Positions 17,667-28,243 of a DNA stretch of 64,000 nt are shown here, one piece after another (positions within the stretch are counted from its first letter, which is position 1; each line of letters starts with the position of its first letter). Position numbers and translations under genes: made by a program. This DNA comes from Mesorhizobium caraganae (GTDB lineage Bacteria > Pseudomonadota > Alphaproteobacteria > Rhizobiales > Rhizobiaceae), in contig NZ_JAFCGY010000015.1 in the NCBI RefSeq assembly GCF_016836705.1, positions 1-64,000 of the forward strand. The letters run 5' to 3'. A model generated the notes under the pieces. That model made no database searches. It was not told the origin of the DNA and was given only the letters and a program-made list of their open reading frames with translations.

Positions 17667-17670
<4 letters not shown>
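16099..17670 (+). CDS. Sugar ABC transporter ATP-binding protein, two-domain RbsA type
   Basis: A 523-residue protein with two fused nucleotide-binding domains. The first has a full Walker A (GENGAGKST) and DEPTSAL. The second has the degenerate Walker A GLVGSGRTE normal for this family, followed by LSGGNQQKV and DEPTRGVDVGAKAEV. The start is TTG at 16099, preceded by AAGGGA; no ATG gives the conserved N-terminus. It powers import of the sugar bound by the upstream protein. Its stop overlaps the permease start by four bases. Confidence 0.92.
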
Positions 17671-18683
<1,013 letters not shown>

Positions 18684-18693
18684 GGGTTCGGCG

Positions 18694-19191
18694 ATGGTTC
18701 AGATCAGGGCGATGACCGGGAAGGATGTAGCGGCGGTGTCACGGTTGTTGGGCGAATCCTGGCGACGCACCTATTCACCGATCATGGGGCCCGAGACCAC
18801 CGCGCGGCTCTCGGACGACAAGCATGCGCCCGCGCGGCTGGCCGCTGAATTGCTGGATGACAACAAGATGTCCTTCGTGGCCGAACGGCCGGACGGTTCG
18901 ATCGCCGGCTATGCGATGGCGGCGATGGACGATCGCGGCGACGTCCTGCTCGACCGGCTGCATATCGACAAGACCGAGTTCGGCAGCGGGCTCGCCACCG
19001 ACCTGCTGCACGCAGTACTCGCCGCCCATGCCGGGATCCCTAGCATTGCGCTGGAAGTGATCGAAGGCAACGACCGGGCGATCGCCTTCTACCGCAAGCA
19101 CGGATTTCAGGTGGTCGAGACGCGGGCGGCCGCGCATGGCGTGGGAGGCCACGCGTCGCTGATCATGCGCAGGCTGCTGTCGAGGGCTTAG
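18694..19191 (+). CDS. GNAT-family N-acetyltransferase
   Basis: A 165-residue acetyltransferase. The acetyl-CoA-binding region is visible around LHIDKTEFGSGLATDLLHAVL, and the fold ends with the typical ALEVIEGNDRAIAFYRKHGF strand-helix. The substrate (small-molecule amine or protein N-terminus) cannot be inferred. The gene starts 10 bases after the sugar permease stop and probably shares its transcript, which ends at the hairpin just downstream. Confidence 0.85.
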   Translation: MVQIRAMTGKDVAAVSRLLGESWRRTYSPIMGPETTARLSDDKHAPARLAAELLDDNKMSFVAERPDGSIAGYAMAAMDDRGDVLLDRLHIDKTEFGSGLATDLLHAVLAAHAGIPSIALEVIEGNDRAIAFYRKHGFQVVETRAAAHGVGGHASLIMRRLLSRA

Positions 19192-19198
19192 AGGGAAA

Positions 19199-19232
19199 GG
19201 CAGGAGGGCAGTAGCTGCCCTACTGCCTGCCG
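19199..19232. terminator. Hairpin terminator between convergent genes
   Basis: GGCAGG-AGGGCAG-TAG-CTGCCCT-ACTG-CCTGCC forms an inner 7-bp stem and an outer 6-bp stem with a four-base bulge. It lies between the GNAT gene and the minus-strand gene at 19243-19485, so it can serve both directions. No T-run is seen. Confidence 0.6.
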
Positions 19233-19242
19233 TGTTCCGATA

Positions 19243-19485
19243 CTACTCGAACCCAGGGGCCGCGCTCGCCAGTTGGTCCTCGTCCTCCGGCGGGTCGAGG
19301 ATTTCGATCAGCCGCGCCACCCTGGCGCCCGGCAAGGGATGGCCCTCATTGACCAGCGCCTCGTCGGCGCCAATCCAGGCGAAGGCCTCGCGTAATTCGT
19401 CGAGACTGGCGCCAGTTAACGCGATGTCGGCGATAACGGTCTCGTCCACGGGCCCCAGAACCGAAATGATGTCGTTGCGTGTCAT
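19243..19485 (-). CDS. Small acidic hypothetical protein
   Basis: An 80-residue acidic protein starting MTRNDIISVLGPVDETVIA, with the start preceded by GGAGG. The sequence reads as one soluble helical domain (LTGASLDELREAFAWIGADEAL) ending in a charged PPEDEDQL tail. I believe similar proteins are widespread in rhizobia but cannot name a function. It has no operon partner; the hairpin at 19199-19232 follows it. The adjoining interval 19486-19677 shows nothing else I can call. Confidence 0.6.
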   Translation of the reverse strand: MTRNDIISVLGPVDETVIADIALTGASLDELREAFAWIGADEALVNEGHPLPGARVARLIEILDPPEDEDQLASAAPGFE

Positions 19486-19677
19486 GGTCTCCTCCGTGCC
19501 CTATGTAAGCGTGCCGGTCCGACGCCGGGGAGCGCCCGGCCGGAGATCGGCGTAGGGGATAAAATCTGCCGCGGGATGGAATCTGGGTCTGGACTCCGAG
19601 CCGGCAACCTCCAGGTCGACATTTTCCAGTTTTCCGGGGTGCAGGGGAGATCGACAACGTCGACATCCCGGTCCCGC

Positions 19678-20307
19678 TCACGCGCCGGAATGCGGGTCGA
19701 TGCTATAGGGATACACCGGATAGTCCGGACCGATGGCGTCCCGCACGCGATCGACCCAGGCCAGGAGCATCGGGTAGTCCGCGAGGGAGAAACCGCAATC
19801 TTCGGCCCTGTGGCTGTATGCGTAGACGGCGATATCGGCGATGGTCAGGTCGTTGCCGACGAGAAACTGAGTGGCGGCTAGGCTGCGCTCCAGCGCGGCA
19901 ACCGTGCGCACGCCGGCCTCGCGCTTGCCGGCGACCATCGCCTGGTTGCGCTCGAGCCGGCCGGTCAATGTCCAGTAGCGCAGCGAGCCGATGACCGGCT
20001 CGACATTGTACTGTTCGAAAAACAGCCACTGCATGATCTTGGCGCGCCGATAGAAGTCTGCCGGCAGCAAGGGCGTCCCTTCGGCAACATAGGTCAGGAT
20101 CGCATTGGACTCAGCGATCGCGCGCCCATCCTCGAGTTCGAGCACGGGGACGGCGCCAGCCGGATTGAGCTTCAGGAAAGCATCGGTGTGGCTCTCGCCC
20201 TCGAAGATCGAGACCATGCGGCTTTCGTAGGGAATCTTGAGCAGCCCGAGCACGACCCTGGCCTTCCAGCCGTTTTGCGACGGCAGATAATCATGAAGCG
20301 TGAGCAT
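19678..20307 (-). CDS. Glutathione S-transferase family protein
   Basis: A 209-residue GST. The N-terminal thioredoxin-like half starts MLTLHDYLPSQNGWKARVVL and has the cis-proline region AGAVPVLELEDG and the glutathione-binding IAESNAIL. The all-helical C-terminal half has VGNDLTIADIAVYAY. In-frame sequence extends upstream to 20358, but the ATG at 20307 follows AAAGGGA and fits the family. It probably conjugates glutathione to electrophiles or acts in redox defence. A decayed copy of its start region is found at 22240-22340. Confidence 0.88.
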   Translation of the reverse strand: MLTLHDYLPSQNGWKARVVLGLLKIPYESRMVSIFEGESHTDAFLKLNPAGAVPVLELEDGRAIAESNAILTYVAEGTPLLPADFYRRAKIMQWLFFEQYNVEPVIGSLRYWTLTGRLERNQAMVAGKREAGVRTVAALERSLAATQFLVGNDLTIADIAVYAYSHRAEDCGFSLADYPMLLAWVDRVRDAIGPDYPVYPYSIDPHSGA

Positions 20308-20376
20308 GGCGGTCCCTTTCGTGCAACCGGATTTGCATGCCGCCGCGGCGCACGCCACCCGATTCCTGCGTCAGCT

Positions 20377-21804
20377 CTATCCGAGTTTCGCCAGCTTGGC
20401 GGCCTGACGAATGGCCTCTGCGGCACCAGGATTGGTCACGGGGTAGCCGGCGATGAAGCGTTCGACCGAGAACTCTGGGTATTCGGCATGGAGCCGGCCC
20501 GCCAACCCGGCCGCCGCCGCGCCCTCGCCAACCACCGCATGCGCCAGCGCCAGGAACATGATCACATTGGGTGAATCCGGCGCGCCCCTGCGCAGCGATG
20601 CGATGGCCTCGCGATGCCTGCCGGCGGCGAACAGGACGCGGCCCTGCATGCCGAAATACCAGGACGGCGCCAGCGGGTTGAGGCGCATGGCGCGCTCGAT
20701 GAGCGGCATCGCCTCGGCTGGATCGCCGGCGACCAGTGCCCTGCTGCCGCCGAGCAGCGCCAGCGTGTCGGCATGGTTGGCACCGTATTCGAAAGCGCGC
20801 TGGTACGCGCGCTCCGCCGCCTCCAAATCGCCCTGGCATCCCATGAGGTCGCCAAGGCACGCCTGGGCGCTGCAATCCCTCGGGTCGAGCCGGAGCGCAT
20901 TTTCGACCGCCCCCCGCCACCTTTCGATCGCTCCTTTCAGATCGCCGCCGAAGCCGTGGCAGGACTGGATCGAATAGGCGTAAGCGAGCTCGATCCAGCC
21001 CCTGACCAGGCCGGGATCGAGCTCGAGCGCGTGTGACAGCAGCCGGATCGCCGCCGCATTGCCTTCGCGGCTGAAGGTGTTGTGCTGTTCGACGCCAAGC
21101 AGATAGAGGTCATAGGCGCGCAGGCTGGCGGGCGGCTTGCGGCGGATGGCGTTGCGGCCGACCGTGGCGATCGCTCCGCCGCATCCAGCCAGGACGTTGA
21201 TTACGCTTTCGGTCAGGCTGTCCTGCAAGGTAAACACGTCCTCGAGCGAACGGTCGAAGCGATCGCTCCACAAGCTGACGCCGTTCAGCGCGTCGGCCAA
21301 TTCGATCGTCAGCCGGACCCGCCGATCATCGGCCCGCAACTGGCCCGAGACGATATAGGTGACGCCCAGCGCCTTGCCGTCGGCGACGAAATCGGCGGGC
21401 CTGCTGCCTAGCGACTTCATGGTGTGGAACGCGATAACCGGCAGATCGGCGTAACGCGCGAGATCGATGCTGATGTCCGACGACAGGCCGTCAGCGAAGC
21501 GACGCCAGCGCTCCCCGGCATTCAGGCATTCGATCGGAAACAGGGCAAGCACCGGCGAGGCTTCGGCCAGCGATGGCGCCAGCGCGACGCGCGCAGCGCC
21601 ATTGATGTGCGACGCAAGCGCGATCTTGTTGTTGACGCCGAGCTTCTCATAGATCGCGGCGAGATGGGTGCGGACCGTCGAAGGGGCGATGAAGAGCGTC
21701 TCGCCGATCTCGCGATAGGTCAGGCCCGAGGCAAATTTTTCCGCCACCGCACGCTCGCGGTCCGATAGCGCGTCAGCCGGTGAAGACGTCGCGATGCGGC
21801 TCAT
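20377..21804 (-). CDS. LuxR-type HTH regulator with TolB-like and TPR regions
   Basis: A 475-residue regulator. Residues about 10-70 are a GerE/LuxR helix-turn-helix (LSDRERAVAEKFASG, TYREIGETLFIAPSTVRTHLAAIYEKL). A central alpha/beta region follows (LPVIAFHTMKSLG, LGVTYIVSGQLR, SLWSDRFDRS), like the domain that sits between an effector domain and TPRs in many rhizobial cyclase-like proteins. The C-terminus is several TPRs. The start at 21804 follows AGGAAG; an ATG six codons upstream lacks one. No receiver domain is present, so input is probably a ligand or protein bound by the TPRs. It faces a divergent DUF1127-like gene and lies upstream of the GST gene. Confidence 0.8.
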   Translation of the reverse strand: MSRIATSSPADALSDRERAVAEKFASGLTYREIGETLFIAPSTVRTHLAAIYEKLGVNNKIALASHINGAARVALAPSLAEASPVLALFPIECLNAGERWRRFADGLSSDISIDLARYADLPVIAFHTMKSLGSRPADFVADGKALGVTYIVSGQLRADDRRVRLTIELADALNGVSLWSDRFDRSLEDVFTLQDSLTESVINVLAGCGGAIATVGRNAIRRKPPASLRAYDLYLLGVEQHNTFSREGNAAAIRLLSHALELDPGLVRGWIELAYAYSIQSCHGFGGDLKGAIERWRGAVENALRLDPRDCSAQACLGDLMGCQGDLEAAERAYQRAFEYGANHADTLALLGGSRALVAGDPAEAMPLIERAMRLNPLAPSWYFGMQGRVLFAAGRHREAIASLRRGAPDSPNVIMFLALAHAVVGEGAAAAGLAGRLHAEYPEFSVERFIAGYPVTNPGAAEAIRQAAKLAKLG

Positions 21805-21973
21805 GAAGAAACTTCCTGCCATCTGATCGGCATGGTTTCAACTGTTGCCGACGCAAAATACTACAAATGCGGGAACCCAAACACCGCATCTGGCCGATGG
21901 CGCGATCGCCGTCTGAGGCCGAAGCTTCTCGCATGCCCTCCGAACAGGGCCATTCATGCCGAGGAGCAAAGCG

Positions 21974-22231
21974 ATGAAAACCATGCTGACCACCGTATCC
22001 GAGCTTTACGATGCCGTGCAGCTCGACCTTCGCCAACCGCCGGCCAGCGCGACCAGCCGCTCTGAGCGCCAGGTAGGCCTGATCGGCCTGATTGCCACAT
22101 GGTCCGAGCGTACCCTGTTTCGCGAGGAGCTGGCGCTGATGGCGAGGGACACGCCCGAACTGATCGACGACATCGGCCTGACCATGGAGCAGGTCGAGAT
22201 CGAGCTTGCCAAGCCGTTCTGGCGGCGATGA
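21974..22231 (+). CDS. Small DUF1127-like protein
   Basis: An 85-residue protein starting MKTMLTTVSELYDAVQ after GAGGAG. The C-terminal half (REELALMARDTPELIDDIGL then TMEQVEIELAKPFWRR) resembles DUF1127 proteins, including the D-IG pattern and the tryptophan/arginine ending. In rhizobia, proteins of this class act in stress adaptation and sRNA-linked metabolic control. It diverges from the LuxR-TPR regulator, which is a candidate controller. Confidence 0.6.
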   Translation: MKTMLTTVSELYDAVQLDLRQPPASATSRSERQVGLIGLIATWSERTLFREELALMARDTPELIDDIGLTMEQVEIELAKPFWRR

Positions 22232-22239
22232 CATCTGGA

Positions 22240-22342
22240 GCAGACTTGCCCTATGAAGCGTGAGCATGGTCTTCCTTTCGCTGCGGTCGCCGCCTGCTTT
22301 GCATGTGGCCTAACAGCAGCCACCCGAATCCTGCGATATCAG
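22240..22342 (-). pseudogene. Fossil copy of the GST gene start and upstream region
   Basis: This stretch shares a 17-base identity (ATGAAGCGTGAGCATGG) and further matches (CCTTTCG, TTTGCATG, GCCACCCGA.TCCTGCG) with 20287-20372, the region around the GST start. On the minus strand it still encodes MLTLH before diverging. Only the first codons and about 75 upstream bases survive. The rest of 22232-22471 holds no gene and probably the promoter of the PfkB gene. Confidence 0.5.
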
Positions 22343-22471
22343 CGCGGTGAAGAAATAAAATATACGCGTGTAAAGTTTCGTTGACTTCGCCATCGCTGCG
22401 ATTTACCCCGGCAACAGGCTTGGACGGCCATGCCCACGGGCAGTCGGGTGGGATGAGGAGGAAGTGCAAGC

Positions 22472-23455
22472 ATGAGCCTTTCGCGCCGCGAGATCGCCGC
22501 CGAGGCCACGGGGCCAACGATTGTGGCCGGCGAAATCCTGGTCGAGATCATGGCGACCGACCGGGGCATGGGTTTCCTCGAACCGCTGACACTTGTTGGC
22601 CCCTACCCGAGCGGCGCACCGGCGATCTTCATTGACCAGGTGGCAAGGCTGGGCGGCGGCGCCGGGCTCATCGGCTGCGTCGGCCGCGACGATTTCGGAA
22701 CGATCAATCTGGAGAGACTGAAGCGCGACGGCGTCGATGTTTCGGCCGTTGATGTCAGCGACCGCTACCCTACCGGAAGCGCGTTCGTGCGCTACCGGCG
22801 CGATGGTATCAGGGACTTTGTCTACAACATCGCCGAATCCGCCGCCGGGCAGATCCATCTCACCACCGCTGCACGCCTGTTGGCGGACCGGGCCGGGCAT
22901 CTGCATGTCATGGGGTCCACTTTGTCCGTGGCCGGGCTGAAGGAGATCGTCGCCTATGCCTTGAAAGCGGTGCGCGCCCGCGGCGGCTCGACTTCTTTCG
23001 ATCCGAATATGCGCAAGGAACTGATCGACGGTGCCGACGGCGAACAATTCGCAGCTCTGGTCGATGATGCCGACCTGCTGCTGCCGTCCGGCGACGAATT
23101 GCTGGCCGCGGCCGGCGTCGATGACCAGCATCAGGCGGTGACGGCGCTTTTTGCCAGAGGCGTCGGCGAGATCGTGCTGAAGCGCGGCGCCGACGGCTCG
23201 TCCTGGTTCGGCGCCGATGGTACCCGGATCGACTGCGCGGGTTTCCACGTCGAAGAGGTCGACCCGACCGGCGCCGGCGACTGTTTCGGCGCGACCTATC
23301 TGACCTGCCGCCGCCAGGGAATGGAGCCCGGCAAAGCGCTGTTCTATGCCAATGCCGCCGGGGCCCGCAACGTCACGCGGCGCGGCCCCATGGAAGGCAC
23401 CGCCGGCTTCGATGTGCTTGACGATTTCATCGCCGGGACCGCGAGAGCGACATGA
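22472..23455 (+). CDS. PfkB-family sugar kinase, probably tagatose/ketohexose kinase
   Basis: A 327-residue ribokinase-fold kinase. It starts MSLSRREIAAEATGPT after GAGGAGG, with the N-terminal GGGAGLIGCVGRDDFG signature and the C-terminal anion-hole motif DPTGAGDCFGATYL carrying the catalytic Asp. It phosphorylates a sugar with ATP. The four-base overlap with a GatZ/KbaZ gene, plus the ABC importer downstream, favours D-tagatose or a related ketohexose from hexitol oxidation; that substrate is inference. There is no sign of truncation. Confidence 0.82.
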   Translation: MSLSRREIAAEATGPTIVAGEILVEIMATDRGMGFLEPLTLVGPYPSGAPAIFIDQVARLGGGAGLIGCVGRDDFGTINLERLKRDGVDVSAVDVSDRYPTGSAFVRYRRDGIRDFVYNIAESAAGQIHLTTAARLLADRAGHLHVMGSTLSVAGLKEIVAYALKAVRARGGSTSFDPNMRKELIDGADGEQFAALVDDADLLLPSGDELLAAAGVDDQHQAVTALFARGVGEIVLKRGADGSSWFGADGTRIDCAGFHVEEVDPTGAGDCFGATYLTCRRQGMEPGKALFYANAAGARNVTRRGPMEGTAGFDVLDDFIAGTARAT

Positions 23456-24735
23456 AGACCAACCCGCTTGCAGGTCTCGCCGCCGCGCGCAGAAACGGAT
23501 CGCCCTACGGCATCACCTCGATCTGCTCGGCGCATCCGCTGGTGATCCAGACGGCGATCAGGCGCGCCGTCGCGGACAGGGAAGCCACCCTGCTGATCGA
23601 GGCAACCTGCAATCAGGTCAACCAGTTCGGCGGCTACACCGGGATGACGCCTGACCTGTTCATCGCCTTCGTGCTGGAGATCGCCAGCAGGGAGGGGCTG
23701 GACCCCTCGCGCATCATCTTTGGCGGTGACCATCTCGGGCCGAACCCGTGGCGTGCGGAGCCGGCGGCGCAAGCGATGAGCAAGGCCGAAGCCATGGTCA
23801 CGGCTTACGTGCGGGCCGGCTTCAGCAAGATCCATCTCGACGCCTCGATGGGATGCGCCGGCGAGCCGGCGGCACTCGATGACGAGATCATCGCTATCAG
23901 GGCGGCGCGGTTGGCCAAGCCGGCTGAAAAGGCAGCGCTCGCGCGCGGTGGCGCATTGCCAGTCTACATTATCGGCACCGAGGTTCCCGCTCCGGGCGGC
24001 GTCGATCATGCGATCGGCGAGTTGAAGCCCACTGAAGCGGCAGCGGCGCGCCACACGATCGAGATTCATCGCGACATCTTTGCCCGCGAAGGCCTGACGG
24101 ACGCCCTTGGCCGCGTTATCGCCGTGGTGGTACAGCCGGGCGTGGAATTCGGCAGCCAGAATGTCGTCGCCTATGCGCCGGAAAAATCGAAAGGCCTGAC
24201 CGGATTGCTCGAGGAGCAACCCTCGCTCGTCTATGAGGCGCATTCCACCGACTATCAGAGCCGCGCGGCGCTGATCGCGCTTGTCGATAACGGCTTTCCC
24301 ATTCTCAAGGTCGGCCCGGGCCTGACATTTGCCTTGCGCGAGGCATTTTATGGTCTCGACCTGATCGCCTCGGAGATGGTCGACGGCTATGGCGACAGGC
24401 CGCTCGCCCACACTATGGAGCAAGTGATGCTGGCCGCGCCGCGCCATTGGCACAGCCACTATCACGGCAGCGAAGCAGACCTCTATCTGCAGCGGCACTA
24501 CAGCTACAGCGACCGAATTCGCTACTATTGGAGCAACCCCGCCGCCGTCGCCGCCGTCAGCCGGCTGCGCAAGGCACTGGACGGCGTCGCCATTCCCGAA
24601 ACGCTGATGCGGCAGTTCCTGCCGACGCTGCCGGCCACGCTTGGTCCGGCTGGCAATCCCGAGGCGATTTTTCATGCGGCGGTCGGCCAGGTGCTGGCCG
24701 ACTACGACGCCGCTTGCCGAGGCGGCAGCGATTAG
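23452..24735 (+). CDS. GatZ/KbaZ-family tagatose-phosphate metabolism protein
   Basis: A 427-residue TIM-barrel protein of the GatZ/KbaZ family. Visible landmarks are ICSAHPLVIQTAI, EATCNQVNQFGGYTGMTP, GGDHLGPNPW, FSKIHLDASM, YVIGTEVP-type IIGTEVPAPGG, and KVGPGLTFALREAFYGLD. GatZ was described as the non-catalytic chain of tagatose-1,6-bisphosphate aldolase; some family members are now thought to act as tagatose-6-phosphate 4-epimerases. No GatY/KbaY partner is present in the window, which fits the epimerase role. It overlaps the kinase gene by ATGA. Confidence 0.85.
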   Translation: MKTNPLAGLAAARRNGSPYGITSICSAHPLVIQTAIRRAVADREATLLIEATCNQVNQFGGYTGMTPDLFIAFVLEIASREGLDPSRIIFGGDHLGPNPWRAEPAAQAMSKAEAMVTAYVRAGFSKIHLDASMGCAGEPAALDDEIIAIRAARLAKPAEKAALARGGALPVYIIGTEVPAPGGVDHAIGELKPTEAAAARHTIEIHRDIFAREGLTDALGRVIAVVVQPGVEFGSQNVVAYAPEKSKGLTGLLEEQPSLVYEAHSTDYQSRAALIALVDNGFPILKVGPGLTFALREAFYGLDLIASEMVDGYGDRPLAHTMEQVMLAAPRHWHSHYHGSEADLYLQRHYSYSDRIRYYWSNPAAVAAVSRLRKALDGVAIPETLMRQFLPTLPATLGPAGNPEAIFHAAVGQVLADYDAACRGGSD

Positions 24736-24805
24736 CTGCTTTGTCAGCCGGCGCGCGCGATGCTAGAGCGAAGGGCATAAACCCTGGCAGCCCTTTGACA
24801 TCAGC

Positions 24806-25396
24806 ATGAAACCAGTCGTTTTGTTCGTACTACTGGCGGCTTCGCTGCTCGCCTCGCCCGCACGCGCGGACTGGAAGCCGGTCGAGAAGATCGAGACCTA
24901 CGCCATATCGGGCCAGAGCGGCCCTCAACTCTACGCGTCGATCGGCGAAGCAGGCCCCTTGCTGGGCAAAGGCCGCGTCATTGCACACACCAATTTCAAG
25001 CTGACCTGGACCCGGGACTACAAGCCGCAAGGCGGCGCCTGCGTGCTCAAATCGGCGCGGCCGAAACTCATCATAACCTACACTTTGCCAAAGCCGGCCG
25101 CGCCCCTGTCTCCCGCCGTGCAGAAGAGCTGGGAGATTTTCGCCGCCGGGCTCGCCGCCCATGAAAAGGTGCATGGCGCAGCCATCGTCGAGATGGTGCG
25201 CAAGATCGAGGCAATCAGCGTCGGCATGACCGTCGCCGACGACCCCGGCTGCACAAAGATCAGGACCGAGTTGACCCGGCAGCTTGCCCAGATCTCACTG
25301 GCGCAGCGGCAGGCCAGCCGCGACTTCGACAAGGTCGAATTCGGTCCTGGTGGCAATTTGCAGAAGCTGGTGCTGGCTTTTGTGAATGGAGGGTAG
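24806..25396 (+). CDS. Secreted DUF922 putative zinc protease
   Basis: A 196-residue exported protein. Residues 1-21 form a signal peptide ending ARA. The mature chain has the DUF922 pattern, with HTNFKLTW-type strand and the zinc-binding GLAAHEKVHG motif (His119, Glu120, His123). The family is predicted to be a metal-dependent peptidase; to my knowledge its substrate is not established. It lies 70 bases after the GatZ gene and about 200 before the ABC ATPase, so its membership in the sugar cluster is uncertain. Confidence 0.8.
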   Translation: MKPVVLFVLLAASLLASPARADWKPVEKIETYAISGQSGPQLYASIGEAGPLLGKGRVIAHTNFKLTWTRDYKPQGGACVLKSARPKLIITYTLPKPAAPLSPAVQKSWEIFAAGLAAHEKVHGAAIVEMVRKIEAISVGMTVADDPGCTKIRTELTRQLAQISLAQRQASRDFDKVEFGPGGNLQKLVLAFVNGG

Positions 25397-25591
25397 TTTG
25401 CCGGAGCTGCCAGTCGCTGCGCCGAGCCTTCGAACGACAAGAGCACCGGCCGCGTGGCCGCTTTACAGGCAGGCTTGGTAGCGCTACCGTCTGCTGCAGC
25501 GCGACCTATTGGGGGAATGGGAGACGGTCGCGAGGCGGGAGAGAAGCGGTTTCCTTCGGGGCGTCGCAAGAAGCTGTTCGGGAGGAAATCG

Positions 25592-26677
<1,086 letters not shown>

Positions 26678-26716
26678 GGACCGCACTGCAAGGAAAATAA
26701 ACCGGAGGAGACTACC

Positions 26717-28042
26717 ATGAAATTCACGAGACGGGATGTAATCCGCACGACCGCAGGTGTTGCGGCGGGAGCCTTGGGAAGCCGCTTCGTCGGTTCGCCC
26801 GCTTTTGCCCAGGAGGGATTGAAGTACAAGCCTGAGGACGGCGCGAAGCTGCGGCTGCTTCGCTGGTCGCCTTTCGTCTCGGGCGACGAGACTCAATGGC
26901 TGACCAACACCAAGCGCTTCACCGAGGCGACAGGTGTCGAGGTTCGCGTCGACAAGGAAAGCTGGGAGGACATTCGCCCCAAGGCGGCGGTCGCCGCCAA
27001 TGTCGGCTCCGGCCCGGACCTCATGTTGGTCTGGTTCGACGACCCGCACCAATATCCCGACAAGCTGCACGACGTGACGGAACTGGGTGAGTATCTGGGT
27101 TCGAAATACGGCGGCTGGCACGACGGGCCGAAGCAGTATGCGACACGGGACGGCAAATTCATCGGCCTGCCCCTGGCCACGATCGGCAATGCCATCGTCT
27201 ATCGCGAAAGCTGGGTGAAGGAGGCTGGCTTCTCGGAGTTTCCGAAGGACACGAAGGGCTTCCTCGAGCTTTGCAAGGCATTGCAGGCAAAGGGACATCC
27301 GGCCGGCTTCACACACGGTCACGGCGTCGGCGACGGCAACAATTACGCTCATTGGCTGTTGTGGAGCCATGGCGGCCAGATGGTCGACGAGAGCGGCAAG
27401 GTGACCATCAACAGTCCCGAGACGCTGAAGGCGATCGAGTACGCGCAGGCGCTCTACAAGACCTTCATTCCCGGCACCGAAAGCTGGCTCGACGTCAACA
27501 ACAACCGCGCCTTCCTGGCCGGCGAACTCGGCGTCATCGCCAACGGCATTTCCGCCTATTACACGGCCAAGACCAACAAGGACAACGATCCGAAACTGGC
27601 CGAGATCGCCAAGGACATCCGCACGACTAACCTGCCGATCGGTCCTGTCGGAAAATCGGTCGAACTGTTCCAGGTGACCACGGCTGTCATCTTCGACTAC
27701 ACGCCCTACCCCAATGCGGCCAAGGCCTATCTGCAGTTCATGTTCGAGGATCCGCAAATGTCGGACTGGATCACCTCCTCGGCCGGCTATTGCTGCCAAA
27801 CGCTGAAGGCTTTCGACAGCAATCCGGTGTGGACGGCCGATCCGAACAATGCCGCCTATGCCAAGGCCTCGGCGACGCTGCGTCCCAACGGCTATGCCGG
27901 GCCGCTCGGCTATGCCTCGGCGGCGACCATGGCCGACTATGTCCTGGTCGACATGTTCGCCAAGGCCGTAACCGGCCAGGCGACGCCGCAGGAGGCGATG
28001 GAAGAGGCGGAGAAGCGCGCCAACCGCTACTACCGCGTCTAG
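26717..28042 (+). CDS. Family 1 extracellular sugar-binding protein
   Basis: A 441-residue periplasmic binding protein with a Tat-like leader MKFTRRDVIRTTAGVAAGAL ending near PAFA. The mature chain has the SBP family 1 pattern: FTEATGVEVRVDKESWEDI, VGSGPDLMLVWFDDP, YRESWVKEAGF, and a NGISAYYT hinge region. It captures the substrate for the UgpC-type transporter. A polyol, ketose or oligosaccharide is most likely, given the PfkB and GatZ genes upstream. A strong hairpin follows the stop codon. Confidence 0.9.
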   Translation: MKFTRRDVIRTTAGVAAGALGSRFVGSPAFAQEGLKYKPEDGAKLRLLRWSPFVSGDETQWLTNTKRFTEATGVEVRVDKESWEDIRPKAAVAANVGSGPDLMLVWFDDPHQYPDKLHDVTELGEYLGSKYGGWHDGPKQYATRDGKFIGLPLATIGNAIVYRESWVKEAGFSEFPKDTKGFLELCKALQAKGHPAGFTHGHGVGDGNNYAHWLLWSHGGQMVDESGKVTINSPETLKAIEYAQALYKTFIPGTESWLDVNNNRAFLAGELGVIANGISAYYTAKTNKDNDPKLAEIAKDIRTTNLPIGPVGKSVELFQVTTAVIFDYTPYPNAAKAYLQFMFEDPQMSDWITSSAGYCCQTLKAFDSNPVWTADPNNAAYAKASATLRPNGYAGPLGYASAATMADYVLVDMFAKAVTGQATPQEAMEEAEKRANRYYRV

Positions 28043-28050
28043 GAGCACAG

Positions 28051-28081
28051 CCGGACCGGGCAGCCGTGCTGCCCGGTCCGG
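28051..28081 (+). terminator. 14-bp hairpin between binding-protein and permease genes
   Basis: A perfect 14-bp stem (28051-28064 with 28068-28081) closes a three-base loop, 8 bases after the stop codon of the binding protein. There is no T-run. In binding-protein-dependent systems such a hairpin typically protects the upstream message and attenuates downstream permease expression. Confidence 0.65.
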
Positions 28082-28130
28082 TTCCTGAAATCGCCTGGTG
28101 GCCGTGCGGGCCGACCAGGAGGCCTGCTAG

Positions 28131-28234
28131 AGCAGTTCGGCTTTCGATAGAACCGCTGCCCTGCTCTGAGTGTTCGTTTTTACGCAATTCCGGACGGAAA
28201 GCCGCTACACACTTTTCCTGGAATTGCTCGTGAG
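28131..28234. repeat. Rhizobial intergenic palindrome
   Basis: Starting with AGAGCAGTTCGGCTTTCGAT, passing through GTTTTTACGCAATTCCGGAC and GGAAAGCCGCTACACACTTT, and ending TCCTGGAATTGCTC, this is a dispersed element common in Mesorhizobium. A related copy lies at 34205-34300. It occupies the remaining gap before the first permease gene. Confidence 0.6.
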
Positions 28235-28243
28235 GAGCTGTTC

